Part shown: piece after piece, positions 48,656 to 58,778 of the stretch
Numbering within the stretch: position 1 is the first letter of the stretch
Layout of the letters: each line of letters opens with the position of its first letter
Assembly (NCBI RefSeq): GCF_000190595.1
Contig: NC_015167.1
Location: 1,167,501 to 1,231,500 of the forward strand
Length of the DNA: 64,000 nucleotides
Origin: Cellulophaga lytica DSM 7489
Lineage (GTDB): Bacteria; Bacteroidota; Bacteroidia; Flavobacteriales; Flavobacteriaceae
Direction of reading: 5' to 3'
Notes under the pieces: generated by a model
The model's input: only the letters and a program-made list of their open reading frames with translations
What the model was told of the DNA's origin: nothing
The model's database searches: none
Made by a program: the position numbers and the translations under genes

Positions 48656-48720
48656 TTGATTAACAATTTTTCACATAAAAATAAAGAAATTTCCTTAAAA
48701 AACTCTATTTTCACAGAGTT

Positions 48721-51453
48721 ATGCGATTGTTTATCAATATTTTATCTTTATTATTTGCAGTAAATACAGTAGCTGCTCAAGGTAAATATACCATTAAAGC
48801 AACAGTAGAAGACCCACAAAAAAAATCATTACAATTAGCTGGCACAGTAGACATACAAAATACAAACTCTACCACAAGTATTATAAATAATGCTTTTAAA
48901 ATCCCTGTTAACAAAGGCAACTACATAATAAAAATTACGGTTAAAGATTACAGCACAGTAAAGCTACCAATAACAATTACAAACGACAATATAGATTTGG
49001 GTACTATTTATTTACAGAAAGATATTACCGTTGAGAAAGTAGACAACTTAATAACCTTAACAGATGCGGCCCTATCTGAAGAAGAAACCAGTACAATTAC
49101 ATCGGGCTTATTACAAGCAACCAGAGACGTGTTTTTATCAAGAGCTGCCTTTGATTTTGGACAGGCTTTTTTTAGAGTTAGAGGATACGATTCTAAATAT
49201 AGCAAAGTATTAATAAATGGTATTGCTATGAATAATATTAGCGATGGAAGACCTCAATGGAATAACTGGGGAGGATTAAATGATGTCACAAGAAACCAAG
49301 AATTTACTTATGGACTACAACCTGCAAAGTATAGTTTTGGCGGTATTTTAGGAACAACAAATATTAATACACAACCGTCTAAAATGAGACCTGGAACAAG
49401 AGTTTCATTTTCTGCAGCAAACAGAACTTATACAGGACGCGTAATGACTACCCACACATCATCAACAAACAAAAAAGGGATAACCTACAGCATATCTGCC
49501 TCTAGAAGATGGGCAAAACAGGGATATTTAAATGGAACATTATATGATGCTTATTCAGTATTTGGCGCCTTAGAATACAAGTTAAATTCAAAAAACACAT
49601 TATTAGCAACAGCAATAGCTGCAACTAACCGTAGAGGCCGGTCTTCTGCAGTAACAGAAGAAGTCTTTTTACTAAAAGGAAGAAAATATAATCCGTATTG
49701 GGGACTACAAAACAACAAAATTAGAAATTCTAGAGAACGTAAAATTACACAACCTATTTTAATGTTTAATCATATTTACACAACTACAAACACCACTATA
49801 AATACAGGGGTTAGTTACAAATTTGGCCCACATAAAAAAAGTAGGCTAGGCTACTACAATGCTCCAAACCCAGATGCTACATACTACCGTTATCTTCCTA
49901 GTTTTTATATAAATAGTCCAATTGGCGCTAATTTTGAAAGTGCAGAAACAGCAAGACAATCGTTTATTAAAAACTCTCAAATAAACTGGGGTAATATTTA
50001 TAACGCAAATAACACTTATGAAGATGCTAAGGCATCTTATGTTTTATATAATGATGTTGTAGATGATAAAACTATAACTTTTAACTCTACGGCAAATATT
50101 ACACTTAACAAGCATTTCACTATAGATTCTGGCATATTATACAAAAACCTCAGCGCTAAAAATTATGCTATTATTGATGATTTATTAGGAGCAGAATACC
50201 ATTTGGATATTGACACATTCTCTAATACTAGCAATGATGTTAATGGAAATAACAACAAAACAAACAATCAAATTTTTAGCTATAACTACAACTTAACCGC
50301 AAGTAATTTAAATGCATTTGCACAAATAAAAGCTACGTATAAAAAGTGGTATGCATCATTAGCTATAAACACAAATACAATTAGTTACCAAAGAAATGGT
50401 TTATTTAAAAATGAACGCTACCCAGAAACATCAATAGGAAAAAGCAATAAAGTAAATTTTAATGCACTAAATTTTAAAGGATCTTTTACCTATAAAATAA
50501 ACGGGAGACATTGGGTTAATGGCAAATTTGCACTCATAAAAAAACCTCCAACAATACAAAATACCTTTATTAACCCAAGAGAAAACAATGCAGTTGTTAA
50601 CAATATTAAAAACCAAACAATTAGAACAGGAGATGTAAATTACTTTATACGCTTGCCAAAACTAACTGGTCGTGTTTCTGCATTTTACTCTCTGTTTAAT
50701 GACAAAACTGATGTTAATTTCTTTTTTGTAGAATCTGGAATTGGGTCTGACTTTGTACAGGAGGTAGTTACAGGAATAGACAAAAAACACAAGGGTATTG
50801 AAATTGGCTTGGAATATGAGCTATCTTCTGCCGTTAAAGTTACAGGCGTAGCAGCAATAGCAGACTACACCTACAATAACAACCCTAATGTTGCTATAAA
50901 TTTTGACACCACTAACAATGATGAAAATGCAATAAACTTAGAAGGGTATAGCAACTTAGGAGAAAGCAACATTAAAAATTACAAGCTTGCTCAAGGGCCA
51001 CAAAAAGCAATTGCAATAGGCTTAGAGTATAGAGACCCTAAATACTGGTGGATAAGTGGCTCTGCTAACTTTTTAGGTAATAACTACGCTAATATATCTA
51101 CCATTACCAGAACCCGTAGTTTTTACTTAAACCCAGACACCAATGAACCCTTTACAGACGCTACCCCAGAGAACGTAAACAAATTACTTGCTCAAAATAA
51201 AATGAAAGATTTTTACTTACTAAACATTGTTGGCGGAAAATCTTGGATTATAAATGGCAAATATGTTAGTGTATTTGCTAGTGTTAATAATGTTTTTGAT
51301 ACCGTTTTTAAAACTGGTGGTTATGAACAGAGTAGAAACGGAAACTATGGGCAAATGAAACAAGACAATTTAAGCACCTCCCCATCATTTGGCACTAAAT
51401 ACTGGTATGGCTATGGGCGTACATACTTTTTAAATTTAGCAATTAGCTTTTAA
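48721..51453 (+). CDS. TonB-dependent receptor of the EEP/DUF5689 locus
   Basis: A 910-residue outer-membrane receptor. After the signal peptide (VAAQG) comes a beta-sandwich N-domain (YTIKATVEDPQKKSLQLAGT), a plug with FRVRGYDSKYSKVLINGIAM and FGGILGTTNINT, and a barrel ending in YFLNLAISF. Asn- and Lys-rich, AT-rich codons contrast with the receptor at 41,827. The lipoprotein gene starts one base after the stop, giving an apparent two-gene operon that diverges from the EEP gene. Substrate unknown; nucleic-acid fragments or phosphate compounds are an inference from context. Confidence 0.9.
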   Translation: MRLFINILSLLFAVNTVAAQGKYTIKATVEDPQKKSLQLAGTVDIQNTNSTTSIINNAFKIPVNKGNYIIKITVKDYSTVKLPITITNDNIDLGTIYLQKDITVEKVDNLITLTDAALSEEETSTITSGLLQATRDVFLSRAAFDFGQAFFRVRGYDSKYSKVLINGIAMNNISDGRPQWNNWGGLNDVTRNQEFTYGLQPAKYSFGGILGTTNINTQPSKMRPGTRVSFSAANRTYTGRVMTTHTSSTNKKGITYSISASRRWAKQGYLNGTLYDAYSVFGALEYKLNSKNTLLATAIAATNRRGRSSAVTEEVFLLKGRKYNPYWGLQNNKIRNSRERKITQPILMFNHIYTTTNTTINTGVSYKFGPHKKSRLGYYNAPNPDATYYRYLPSFYINSPIGANFESAETARQSFIKNSQINWGNIYNANNTYEDAKASYVLYNDVVDDKTITFNSTANITLNKHFTIDSGILYKNLSAKNYAIIDDLLGAEYHLDIDTFSNTSNDVNGNNNKTNNQIFSYNYNLTASNLNAFAQIKATYKKWYASLAINTNTISYQRNGLFKNERYPETSIGKSNKVNFNALNFKGSFTYKINGRHWVNGKFALIKKPPTIQNTFINPRENNAVVNNIKNQTIRTGDVNYFIRLPKLTGRVSAFYSLFNDKTDVNFFFVESGIGSDFVQEVVTGIDKKHKGIEIGLEYELSSAVKVTGVAAIADYTYNNNPNVAINFDTTNNDENAINLEGYSNLGESNIKNYKLAQGPQKAIAIGLEYRDPKYWWISGSANFLGNNYANISTITRTRSFYLNPDTNEPFTDATPENVNKLLAQNKMKDFYLLNIVGGKSWIINGKYVSVFASVNNVFDTVFKTGGYEQSRNGNYGQMKQDNLSTSPSFGTKYWYGYGRTYFLNLAISF

Positions 51454-51454
51454 T

Positions 51455-52807
51455 ATGATTTTAAAAAAACACCTAACAATAAGTATCTCATTTTTTTTAA
51501 TAATAAGCTGTGTTAAGGACAAGGATTTTGACATTTCAAAAACCAAATGTTCAGAGCTGGTATACAACTTAAGCTTAATTAACTTAAACACTATTACTGA
51601 GGGAGATATTACACAAGTGCAAGAAGACATAATTATAGAAGGCTACATTGTATCATCAGACATAGAAAATAATTTTTTTGGAACAATACATATTCAAGAC
51701 AAAGCCATAGAACCTACAATCGCTATTTCTTTCCTAGTAGATTTAAGAGATTATTATTTACAATATAAACTAGGAGAAAAAGTAGCTATAAAACTAAAAG
51801 GGCTATACATAGCTAAAAAAAATAATGCTTTTGTAATTGGTGGTGTTTTTACTTCTTTTGGGAACCAGTCTGTTGGCCGGCTACCAAGTTTACAAGTGCA
51901 AGAACATATGTATGCAATATGCACCAACCAAACTGCTAAAGCTACAAAAACCACTATAGAAGATTTATCTTTTAGTATGATTAATACTGTGGTAGAACTA
52001 GATAACTTGGAGTTTATTGAGGAAGAACTAAGTAAAACGTTTGCAAACGAAAAAGAAGAAACAGAACGAGTACTTAAAGATTGCCTAGGAAACCAAATAA
52101 AACTTGTTAACAGTGGTTATGCAGATTTTGCAACTAATGTACTGCCTAATAAAAACGGAAATATTACAGCTGTTTTAATTGAAGATAAAAACGAATTAAA
52201 ACTAAAAATTAGAACAATTGCAGATTTAAGCTTTAACAACAACAGATGTCCTCCTATTGTAACCGAATTTACCTCTACTGCTATTTTTTTCTCAGAAATA
52301 GCAGACCCTAACAATAACACTGGCGCAAGGTTTATAGAGTTATACAACTCTAGCAACGAATCTTTAGACTTAAACAATTGGAAAATTAATAGGTACACCA
52401 ACGCAAGTACAGATATTAGCTCTAGCTTAGACCTAACTGGCTATAGTATTAATGCAAAAAGCACGCTTGTAATTTCTCCTAATAAGGATGAATTTATTAC
52501 TGTTTATGGCTTTGAACCAGACATAAGCATAGGAAAAAATAGTGTTGCAGACTCTAATGGTGATGATAACTTAGTGCTAAAAGATCCATTTGGCACTACT
52601 ATAGATATTTTTGGTGTTATTGGCGAAGATGGTACTAATACCAATCATGAGTTTGAAGATGGCAAAGCCCAACGTAAAGAAACTATAAGTATGGGCTCTA
52701 GCACATATATGTTTAACCAGTGGTTAATTTTTAATGACACCGGTAGCAGTAACACTACAAATACACCGCAAAATGCACCAGATGATTTTTCTCCTAAAGT
52801 GCGTTAG
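51455..52807 (+). CDS. DUF5689 plus lamin-tail-domain lipoprotein
   Basis: A 450-residue lipoprotein (lipobox FFLIISC). Residues about 40-260 fit DUF5689, an OB-like domain found beside nucleases in this phylum (VQEDIIIEGYIVSSDIENNF, LGEKVAIKLKGLYIAKKNN). Residues about 280-420 form a lamin-tail domain (TAIFFSEIADPNNNTGARFI, ELYNSSNESLDLNNWKI). Such domains are known in secreted nucleases and surface proteins. It starts one base after the receptor stop. It likely forms a receptor-associated surface binding protein. Confidence 0.82.
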   Translation: MILKKHLTISISFFLIISCVKDKDFDISKTKCSELVYNLSLINLNTITEGDITQVQEDIIIEGYIVSSDIENNFFGTIHIQDKAIEPTIAISFLVDLRDYYLQYKLGEKVAIKLKGLYIAKKNNAFVIGGVFTSFGNQSVGRLPSLQVQEHMYAICTNQTAKATKTTIEDLSFSMINTVVELDNLEFIEEELSKTFANEKEETERVLKDCLGNQIKLVNSGYADFATNVLPNKNGNITAVLIEDKNELKLKIRTIADLSFNNNRCPPIVTEFTSTAIFFSEIADPNNNTGARFIELYNSSNESLDLNNWKINRYTNASTDISSSLDLTGYSINAKSTLVISPNKDEFITVYGFEPDISIGKNSVADSNGDDNLVLKDPFGTTIDIFGVIGEDGTNTNHEFEDGKAQRKETISMGSSTYMFNQWLIFNDTGSSNTTNTPQNAPDDFSPKVR

Positions 52808-53208
52808 GCACTCAAATCATCTAACATATTTTTTAAATCTTTTGGCGTAACTGGCTTTAAAATATAATCTGTAACAATATCATAGGTCTTAACCCTCTCT
52901 ATATCTCTTGGGTCTATAGATGAACTAACTATGTAAATAACAACATCTTTTCTAATAGCCTCTGGTATTTTTACAAAATCATCTAAAAACTCCCAGCCAT
53001 TCATTATTGGCATATTAAGATCTAAAAATATTAATCTTGGTAATTTTTTTTCAACTATAGATTTTTGAGTTAATTCTTCAATAGCATCCAAACCGTTTTC
53101 AAAAACTTCAATTTCCTCAGAAAAACCTACTTCTTTCATTATACGTTTAGTGCCATAAACAAAGATTGGATCATCATCTATTATGCAAGCGCTAAAAATT
53201 TTATTCAT
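52804..53208 (-). CDS. Single-domain response regulator
   Basis: A 134-residue CheY-like receiver with no output domain. The acidic pocket (IIDDDPIF, residues 9-16), the phosphoacceptor Asp63 in FLDLNMPIMNGWEF, the conserved Ser in VIYIVSSSID and the Lys in DYILKPVTP are all present. It lies 5 bases downstream of the PAS histidine kinase gene, so it is probably that kinase's direct target or a phosphate sink. It must signal by protein contact. Its 3' end overlaps the convergent lipoprotein gene by 4 bases. Confidence 0.93.
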   Translation of the reverse strand: MNKIFSACIIDDDPIFVYGTKRIMKEVGFSEEIEVFENGLDAIEELTQKSIVEKKLPRLIFLDLNMPIMNGWEFLDDFVKIPEAIRKDVVIYIVSSSIDPRDIERVKTYDIVTDYILKPVTPKDLKNMLDDLSA

Positions 53209-53213
53209 ACAAA

Positions 53214-55412
53214 TTATTTAAAACAATTAAAATATAGTGTAAATGTTGTACCTATGTCTACAGAGCTTTCAACTTCTATCTTTCCGTTCATAGCCTCTAT
53301 TTGACTCTTGGTAATAAAAAGCCCAATACCTTTGGAGTTTTTATGCTTATGAAATGTTTTATACATTCCAAAAATTTTGTGCCTATGCCTTTTCATATCA
53401 ATGCCTAAACCATTATCAGAGAAAGTAAGTACAACTTTATCTCTTTCCCTTTTGGTTTTTACATCTATTACCAATCTGCGTTTTGGGGAACTATATTTAA
53501 TACTATTTGTAAGTAAATTTAATAAAATACTCTCTAAGTATGCAGGCACAGCACTAACTACAAACTCTTTAGGTATTTGTATGTTTAAGATAACATCATT
53601 TTCTTTTAGGTGGGCTATTATACTTTTCCTAACAGAATCAAAAGTTTCTAAAATACTTACACCCTCTAACTTACCAAGCACATTTAATTTAACACTAACC
53701 ACCTCGTTTAAATGCGTAATAGTCTCATCTAAACTATCAGAAGACTCATTTAACATATTAATTAAATTAGCCCTTTCTTCTGGGTCTGTCTCATTAATTA
53801 AAAATCCCGTAAGCATTGATAGGTTTGTAGAATGAGACCTTAAATTATGAGATACTATATGTGCAAAGTTAGTTAAACTCTCGTTTTGGTCTGCAGTAAT
53901 TTTTAATACTGATTTTACTTTGTTTTCTGCTTCCTTACGAGATGTAATATCTACCACCTGTGATATAAAGTGAGATAAGCTTCCATCTATTTTTGTTACC
54001 TTTGTTACCGATAAAATTACATAAACGGTATGTCCTTTTTTATGAAAATATCTTTTTTCTATTTGGTAATTATCAATTTCCCCTGCAATTAATTGATCTA
54101 AAAAATTTAGATCTTTTAAATAATCATCTGGATGGGTGACATCTTGAAAAGTTAAATTCATTAACTCTGCTTTAGTATACCCCAAACTATTACAAAGACT
54201 TTTATTTATTTTTAGCCATTTACCATCTAAGCCAATTAAAGCCATACCTACAGAAGAGTTGTTAAAAACTCCAGCAAAAGACTCTTTTCTTTTGTCTAAT
54301 TTTAAAACTGCATGTCTGTATTCTGTAATATCCCAATTAGCCCCTATCATTTTTACAGCACCAGTATTTTGGTCTTTGTGTAATTGCCCAATAGATTTTA
54401 TGTACTTTATACTCCCGTTTCTCTGTTTTATTCTAAACTCGGTATTAAACTCATCTTTATTCTGTATGGCATAATGCATTTCATTTATTACCCTATCTCT
54501 ATCTTCTTCTACAAGTATACTTTTCCAGGCCTTGTGTAAATTTTTTTGTGTAGATGTTTCCGCTCCGTATAAAATTAAAGTTTCATTATCGCAACTAAGT
54601 TCTTGCTTAGCTAAATCATAGTCCCAAACACCAATATTTGCTGTTTTAGTGGCAATATTTAATCTTTTTTGAACTTCAGAGTGCACTAATTCTGCTCTCT
54701 TTCTTTCATCTATATCTTGAAAAGATCCGGTTAATTTTACAGCTTTGCCATTTATATACTCTGCTCTACCAATAGCCCTAACCCATTTTTCTTCTCCGTT
54801 AACCGTAATTATTATCAACTCTTCATCCCAAGGAGTTCCGTTACTAATAGCCTCGCTTATTAAAGAAACTATTTTTTCTCTATGGTATCCTTCTTTATAA
54901 AAGTTAATTCCGGTTTCTAAATTAGGCACATAATCATCATCTAAACCGTGTATTTTTTTTGTAATGCTGGTCCAGTACACCTCATTACTTATTAGGTTTA
55001 CCTCCCAACCACCTACGTTTGCTACTTCTTGTGCTTTTAAACGGTATTCATCTTCGTTTCGCTTATGAGAAATATCTTCTCTTACTATAATTAGCCCTCC
55101 TACTTTGTCTTTCTCATTTTCCCAAGAGTTAATTTTGTAATTAAACCATTGTACTTTTCCGGTTTTATCTACAACCTTTTCTCCTTCAAAACTAATATAG
55201 CTGCCTTTTAAACAATACTCGTGTATTTTTTTTATATCATCTGTTGTGTCAGGAAAAACTTCATAATAAGACTTACCAATAATTTCTTTTTCTGTCTTTC
55301 CTATTTTACGCAACCAAAATTTAGAGCATTTTACAAAATGCATATTAACATCTAGAACACCTATCTCTATAGGTGCGTCATCAATAAATATATTTGTATG
55401 TGTTTTCTGCAA
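53214..55412 (-). CDS. Multi-PAS sensor histidine kinase, cytoplasmic
   Basis: A 732-residue kinase without transmembrane helices. About four PAS/PAC units fill residues 1-500 (for example IDDAPIEIGVLDVNMHFVK and FNNSSVGMALIGLDGKWLK; PAC ends such as ITEYRHA). The dimerisation region has NFAHIVSHNLRSHSTNLSML with the likely phosphoacceptor His522. The ATPase domain shows NLLTNSIKYSSP (N box), FSDNGLGIDM and GIGLFITKSQIEAMNG. A soluble location suggests a redox, light or metabolite signal. The receiver gene follows at once. Confidence 0.93.
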   Translation of the reverse strand: MQKTHTNIFIDDAPIEIGVLDVNMHFVKCSKFWLRKIGKTEKEIIGKSYYEVFPDTTDDIKKIHEYCLKGSYISFEGEKVVDKTGKVQWFNYKINSWENEKDKVGGLIIVREDISHKRNEDEYRLKAQEVANVGGWEVNLISNEVYWTSITKKIHGLDDDYVPNLETGINFYKEGYHREKIVSLISEAISNGTPWDEELIIITVNGEEKWVRAIGRAEYINGKAVKLTGSFQDIDERKRAELVHSEVQKRLNIATKTANIGVWDYDLAKQELSCDNETLILYGAETSTQKNLHKAWKSILVEEDRDRVINEMHYAIQNKDEFNTEFRIKQRNGSIKYIKSIGQLHKDQNTGAVKMIGANWDITEYRHAVLKLDKRKESFAGVFNNSSVGMALIGLDGKWLKINKSLCNSLGYTKAELMNLTFQDVTHPDDYLKDLNFLDQLIAGEIDNYQIEKRYFHKKGHTVYVILSVTKVTKIDGSLSHFISQVVDITSRKEAENKVKSVLKITADQNESLTNFAHIVSHNLRSHSTNLSMLTGFLINETDPEERANLINMLNESSDSLDETITHLNEVVSVKLNVLGKLEGVSILETFDSVRKSIIAHLKENDVILNIQIPKEFVVSAVPAYLESILLNLLTNSIKYSSPKRRLVIDVKTKRERDKVVLTFSDNGLGIDMKRHRHKIFGMYKTFHKHKNSKGIGLFITKSQIEAMNGKIEVESSVDIGTTFTLYFNCFK

Positions 55413-55547
55413 AGCTTAGCCTCTCTTTAATTTAAATATAGCATATTTCTAACCAAGTAAGAAATAACTTTATTTAAAAAATATTTTTTAGTGCAAAAAT
55501 GATAAAAAATATTGCAAATACCGTAAATATCAATCAATTAAAAGAAA

Positions 55548-55582
55548 AAAAGGCTGTGCTTTTGTTAAAAACACAGCCTTTT
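55548..55582 (-). terminator. Terminator of the DinB-like gene at 55607-56212
   Basis: AAAAGGCTGTG pairs with CACAGCCTTTT, extended by TTTT/AAAA inside the loop, with a T7 run on the minus strand. Confidence 0.85.
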
Positions 55583-55606
55583 ACAGTAAAACATTATAAC
55601 TATTCA

Positions 55607-56212
55607 CTAATTTTTAGGGAAATTTTCATTATTCATTATTTCTTTTATCTGTAGTGTATGTCTCTCAGAATGAGCAGAAATAAATACCATTAATTGTACA
55701 CCATCTAATGTACCAAAAGACATTTCTCCGTAATGATTTCTTAAGTTATCTTTTGTTTTTTTAGCATATTTAATATTTTGTTTTCTTTTTGCAACAAAAG
55801 CTTTAATAGTTTCTTTATGGCTGCCAAACTTACCGCTAGGCTCAATTGCAGATGGCGCTTTAGCTTTATTTTTTCTATTTAACATTACACCAATCACCTC
55901 ATCATCAGTAAATTTAACTTCTTTTCTTTTAGATGCGTCTGCTGGCACTTGCACTGCCTTTTCTACCACACTAAAAATAGAGCTCTCTGATATTGCTATA
56001 TGCTCTACGCACTCTGCTACAGACCAAGACTCTGGACTTGCTTTAAAGTTTAACTGCTCACTACTTAATCCTTTAATAGTTTTTAACAACTTTTTACTTG
56101 TCCTAGTCATTTCTGTTACTACTAACTCTTTATCTGCATTATTTAACCCTTGTTTTGATGGAACAAAACCTAATAATAGTAATGCCAATAATCCGTAAAC
56201 TAATTTCTTCAT
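55607..56212 (-). CDS. Exported DinB-like protein
   Basis: A 201-residue protein with a hydrophobic signal sequence (MKKLVYGLLALLLLGFVPSK) followed by a DinB-superfamily four-helix domain. Putative metal histidines are in SWSVAECVEHIAISESSIF and HSERHTLQIKEIM. A secreted DinB protein is less common than the cytoplasmic form at 17,192, and its substrate is unknown. Confidence 0.85.
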   Translation of the reverse strand: MKKLVYGLLALLLLGFVPSKQGLNNADKELVVTEMTRTSKKLLKTIKGLSSEQLNFKASPESWSVAECVEHIAISESSIFSVVEKAVQVPADASKRKEVKFTDDEVIGVMLNRKNKAKAPSAIEPSGKFGSHKETIKAFVAKRKQNIKYAKKTKDNLRNHYGEMSFGTLDGVQLMVFISAHSERHTLQIKEIMNNENFPKN

Positions 56213-56354
56213 TTTTTTGATTGTTTTAAGTTCTGCATTGTTTGCTGTTTTTGGTCTGATTAAATTACCTGTATAGGCACAAAAACCAATGCACTTTCTG
56301 TATTAAAAGTAGTACTTTTATGCTAGTACATCATCAGTTTAAAAAAATAATATA

Positions 56355-57131
56355 ATGAGCTCTTACAACTCTTTGCATATTACACTAGTACAAACACCTA
56401 TTGTTTGGGAAAACCCAGAAGAAAACAGAAATGTGTTATCAAACAAAATAAATGCAATAACCACTGCAACAGATCTAGTTATTTTACCCGAAATGTTTAC
56501 CACTGGTTTTACAATGAACCCATCTAAAATTGCTAAAAGTGAGGGAGAAAAAACAAGAAACTGGATGCAAACTATTGCAAAAAGCAAACAAATAGCAATT
56601 ACAGGTAGTATTCTATTTTATGAAAACAACACGTTTTACAACAGATTATTTTTTGTTTACCCTAACGGAACTTATGAAACCTACAATAAAAAACACACTT
56701 TTACACTGGCTGGTGAAGACAAGGTGTATAAAGCAGGTACCAAAAAGCTAATTGTAGATTATAAAGGATTTAAAATTTGCCCCTTAATTTGCTACGACTT
56801 AAGGTTTCCTGTATGGGCACGTAACACAGAAGATTATGACATATTACTTTATGTTGCAAATTGGCCAAAACAGCGTGTTACAGCTTGGGACACATTGCTT
56901 AAAGCTAGAGCTATAGAAAATATGAGCTATTGCATTGGTGTAAACAGAGTAGGTACAGACAACTCTGGATATGAGTACACTGGACATTCTGCTGCTTACG
57001 ACGTACTTGGCAACCAAATTTGTTTTTCTAATGATGATGAAATTCTACACACTACAATTAACAAACAACACATAATTGATATGCGTAACAAATTAAAGTT
57101 TTTAGATGACAGAGATACTTTTACCTTGTAA
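56355..57131 (+). CDS. Nitrilase-family amidase (YafV/omega-amidase type)
   Basis: A 258-residue cytoplasmic carbon-nitrogen hydrolase. The Glu-Lys-Cys triad is visible in VILPEMFTTGFTM, TYNKKHTFTLAGE and PLICYDLRFPVWAR. Wording and size match YafV-like omega-amidases, which repair 2-oxoglutaramate-type side products of transamination. Its 3' end overlaps the convergent Ig-like lipoprotein gene by 11 bases. Confidence 0.93.
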   Translation: MSSYNSLHITLVQTPIVWENPEENRNVLSNKINAITTATDLVILPEMFTTGFTMNPSKIAKSEGEKTRNWMQTIAKSKQIAITGSILFYENNTFYNRLFFVYPNGTYETYNKKHTFTLAGEDKVYKAGTKKLIVDYKGFKICPLICYDLRFPVWARNTEDYDILLYVANWPKQRVTAWDTLLKARAIENMSYCIGVNRVGTDNSGYEYTGHSAAYDVLGNQICFSNDDEILHTTINKQHIIDMRNKLKFLDDRDTFTL

Positions 57132-58731
57132 TTTGAAACGTAAGTGTTTCTTCCCAGTTAGCTCTTAAGTTTAATGCAGGTGAATAACTAACTCTTTCTG
57201 GAAATGTTTTTTGTAAATAATTACCTGTATCCCACTTTTGGTTTCCGTTGGTATCTTCTACTACTCTAACCTGGTATTCTCCTGGCTTAACATTTTTATA
57301 CACAAAAGGTTTTGGCTCTGTAGCAAATTGCTCTCTTACAAGCTTACCAGAGCCATCTATTAATTGTACAATTACTGGGTAAGTTACCTCACCAGCCAAG
57401 TTTACAGTTAGTAAGCTATTTTCTGTGGGATCTACAAAAGAAACTCGGTATTGTATGGTATCATTTACAGCATTAAAAAAGTCTGTAATTGCCTCTGGTA
57501 ATACTGTAATACTGTACTCGTTTTCTAATGGCACAACCATATCAAAATCTAACCTATTTTTTATAGTATCTAAACTAATTGGCACAAAAACAGGTAATGT
57601 ATCTTTATCTACTATTTTTATTTTTGATGTGTCTATAGACTTAATTGGTGTATTGGCTGCAACCCAAAATTGGTTTTCTAAACTAATTCTTTTATTAGAA
57701 ACAGCTGTAAATTTTAATGAGTCTGCAGGAAGTTTTCTTGTTTTAACAATAAATGTATCTAATGTTTTTTGGCGATTACTAACTACATTAAAAATTAAAG
57801 AGTCTGCCTCAAAAGGAGTAATCCAATAATTTAGAGTATCTTTTTCTAATTCTTTAGTTACTTTAGTTTTTACACTATCTGGCAAGTAACTTTTCTGAAT
57901 AATTTCAACATCACTACCATCACCATTGTACCCAAATATTATTTTATTTTTTGATGCATAACTTGGTACAGACATAGAAAAATCTGACACCTCTTTAAAC
58001 AAATCTAACACATAAATAGAATCTGTTGGTATTGTTATGTAGTGATCTAAAAAACCTATTTTATCTATACCCTGATCAAATGTATTGTTATTGCCTTCAT
58101 CCTTTAATGCAAATAAAGCATACTCACCTTCTTTAAGGTTTTTTAATGAAAAAATATTGGTGCTATCTAATGTATTAGTTATGTAATAAGGTGGCTCTTT
58201 ATAAATAGTAGAATCTGTATACGTACTGTCTACCTTGTACAGCATAACACTTACATACTCGTCTACCTTTTGTTTAAAAGCATCATTTACAACACCAGAA
58301 ATACTTAAAGAATCTATATAATCTCCTGTAGAAAAAACATAACTTAAAAAACTACTTGGGTTTCCTTCGTTATTATCCTCAATACTTTGTCCAAAATTAA
58401 ATGTGTAAGTTGTATTTGGTTTTAAAGTGTCTTTTATAGTAATTTCTATATACTTGCTAGCAGAACCCTGTGGCGTAATATCTGGCTGATATTTTAAAGG
58501 AGGAGATACAATAAGTTGCTTTTGTATATCTTTTAATTTTATATACTCATCAAACTCCAACCTAATAGTTTTAGATTTAAAATTTATGCTTTTATTAGCA
58601 GGTGTAGCCTTTATAAGCTCTGCAGGCGTAATATCTTTTGGTCCGCCAGACGGTGTTCCTCTTCTTGCACAATGCACCAATGCAAACACAACCAACACTA
58701 AAAAAAGTAAGCTAAAAATACGTCTTGCCAT
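57121..58731 (-). CDS. Ig-like domain lipoprotein (GGPKD family)
   Basis: A 536-residue outer-membrane lipoprotein; lipobox FALVHC at residue 21 followed by the phylum-typical GTPSGGPKDITP. An N-terminal Ig-like (Big_5/SbsA type) domain spans about 35-135 (FKSKTIRLEFDEYIKLKDIQ), followed by further beta-rich and CNA-B/carboxypeptidase-like modules; the C-terminus contains EYQVRVVEDTNGNQKWDTG. Function unknown, though it is widely conserved in Bacteroidota. The ComF gene ends 47 bases upstream of its start on the same strand. Confidence 0.85.
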   Translation of the reverse strand: MARRIFSLLFLVLVVFALVHCARRGTPSGGPKDITPAELIKATPANKSINFKSKTIRLEFDEYIKLKDIQKQLIVSPPLKYQPDITPQGSASKYIEITIKDTLKPNTTYTFNFGQSIEDNNEGNPSSFLSYVFSTGDYIDSLSISGVVNDAFKQKVDEYVSVMLYKVDSTYTDSTIYKEPPYYITNTLDSTNIFSLKNLKEGEYALFALKDEGNNNTFDQGIDKIGFLDHYITIPTDSIYVLDLFKEVSDFSMSVPSYASKNKIIFGYNGDGSDVEIIQKSYLPDSVKTKVTKELEKDTLNYWITPFEADSLIFNVVSNRQKTLDTFIVKTRKLPADSLKFTAVSNKRISLENQFWVAANTPIKSIDTSKIKIVDKDTLPVFVPISLDTIKNRLDFDMVVPLENEYSITVLPEAITDFFNAVNDTIQYRVSFVDPTENSLLTVNLAGEVTYPVIVQLIDGSGKLVREQFATEPKPFVYKNVKPGEYQVRVVEDTNGNQKWDTGNYLQKTFPERVSYSPALNLRANWEETLTFQITR

Positions 58732-58778
58732 AACCTAAATATTAACGCAAAGTAACAACAATTTACACAAACATAAAA

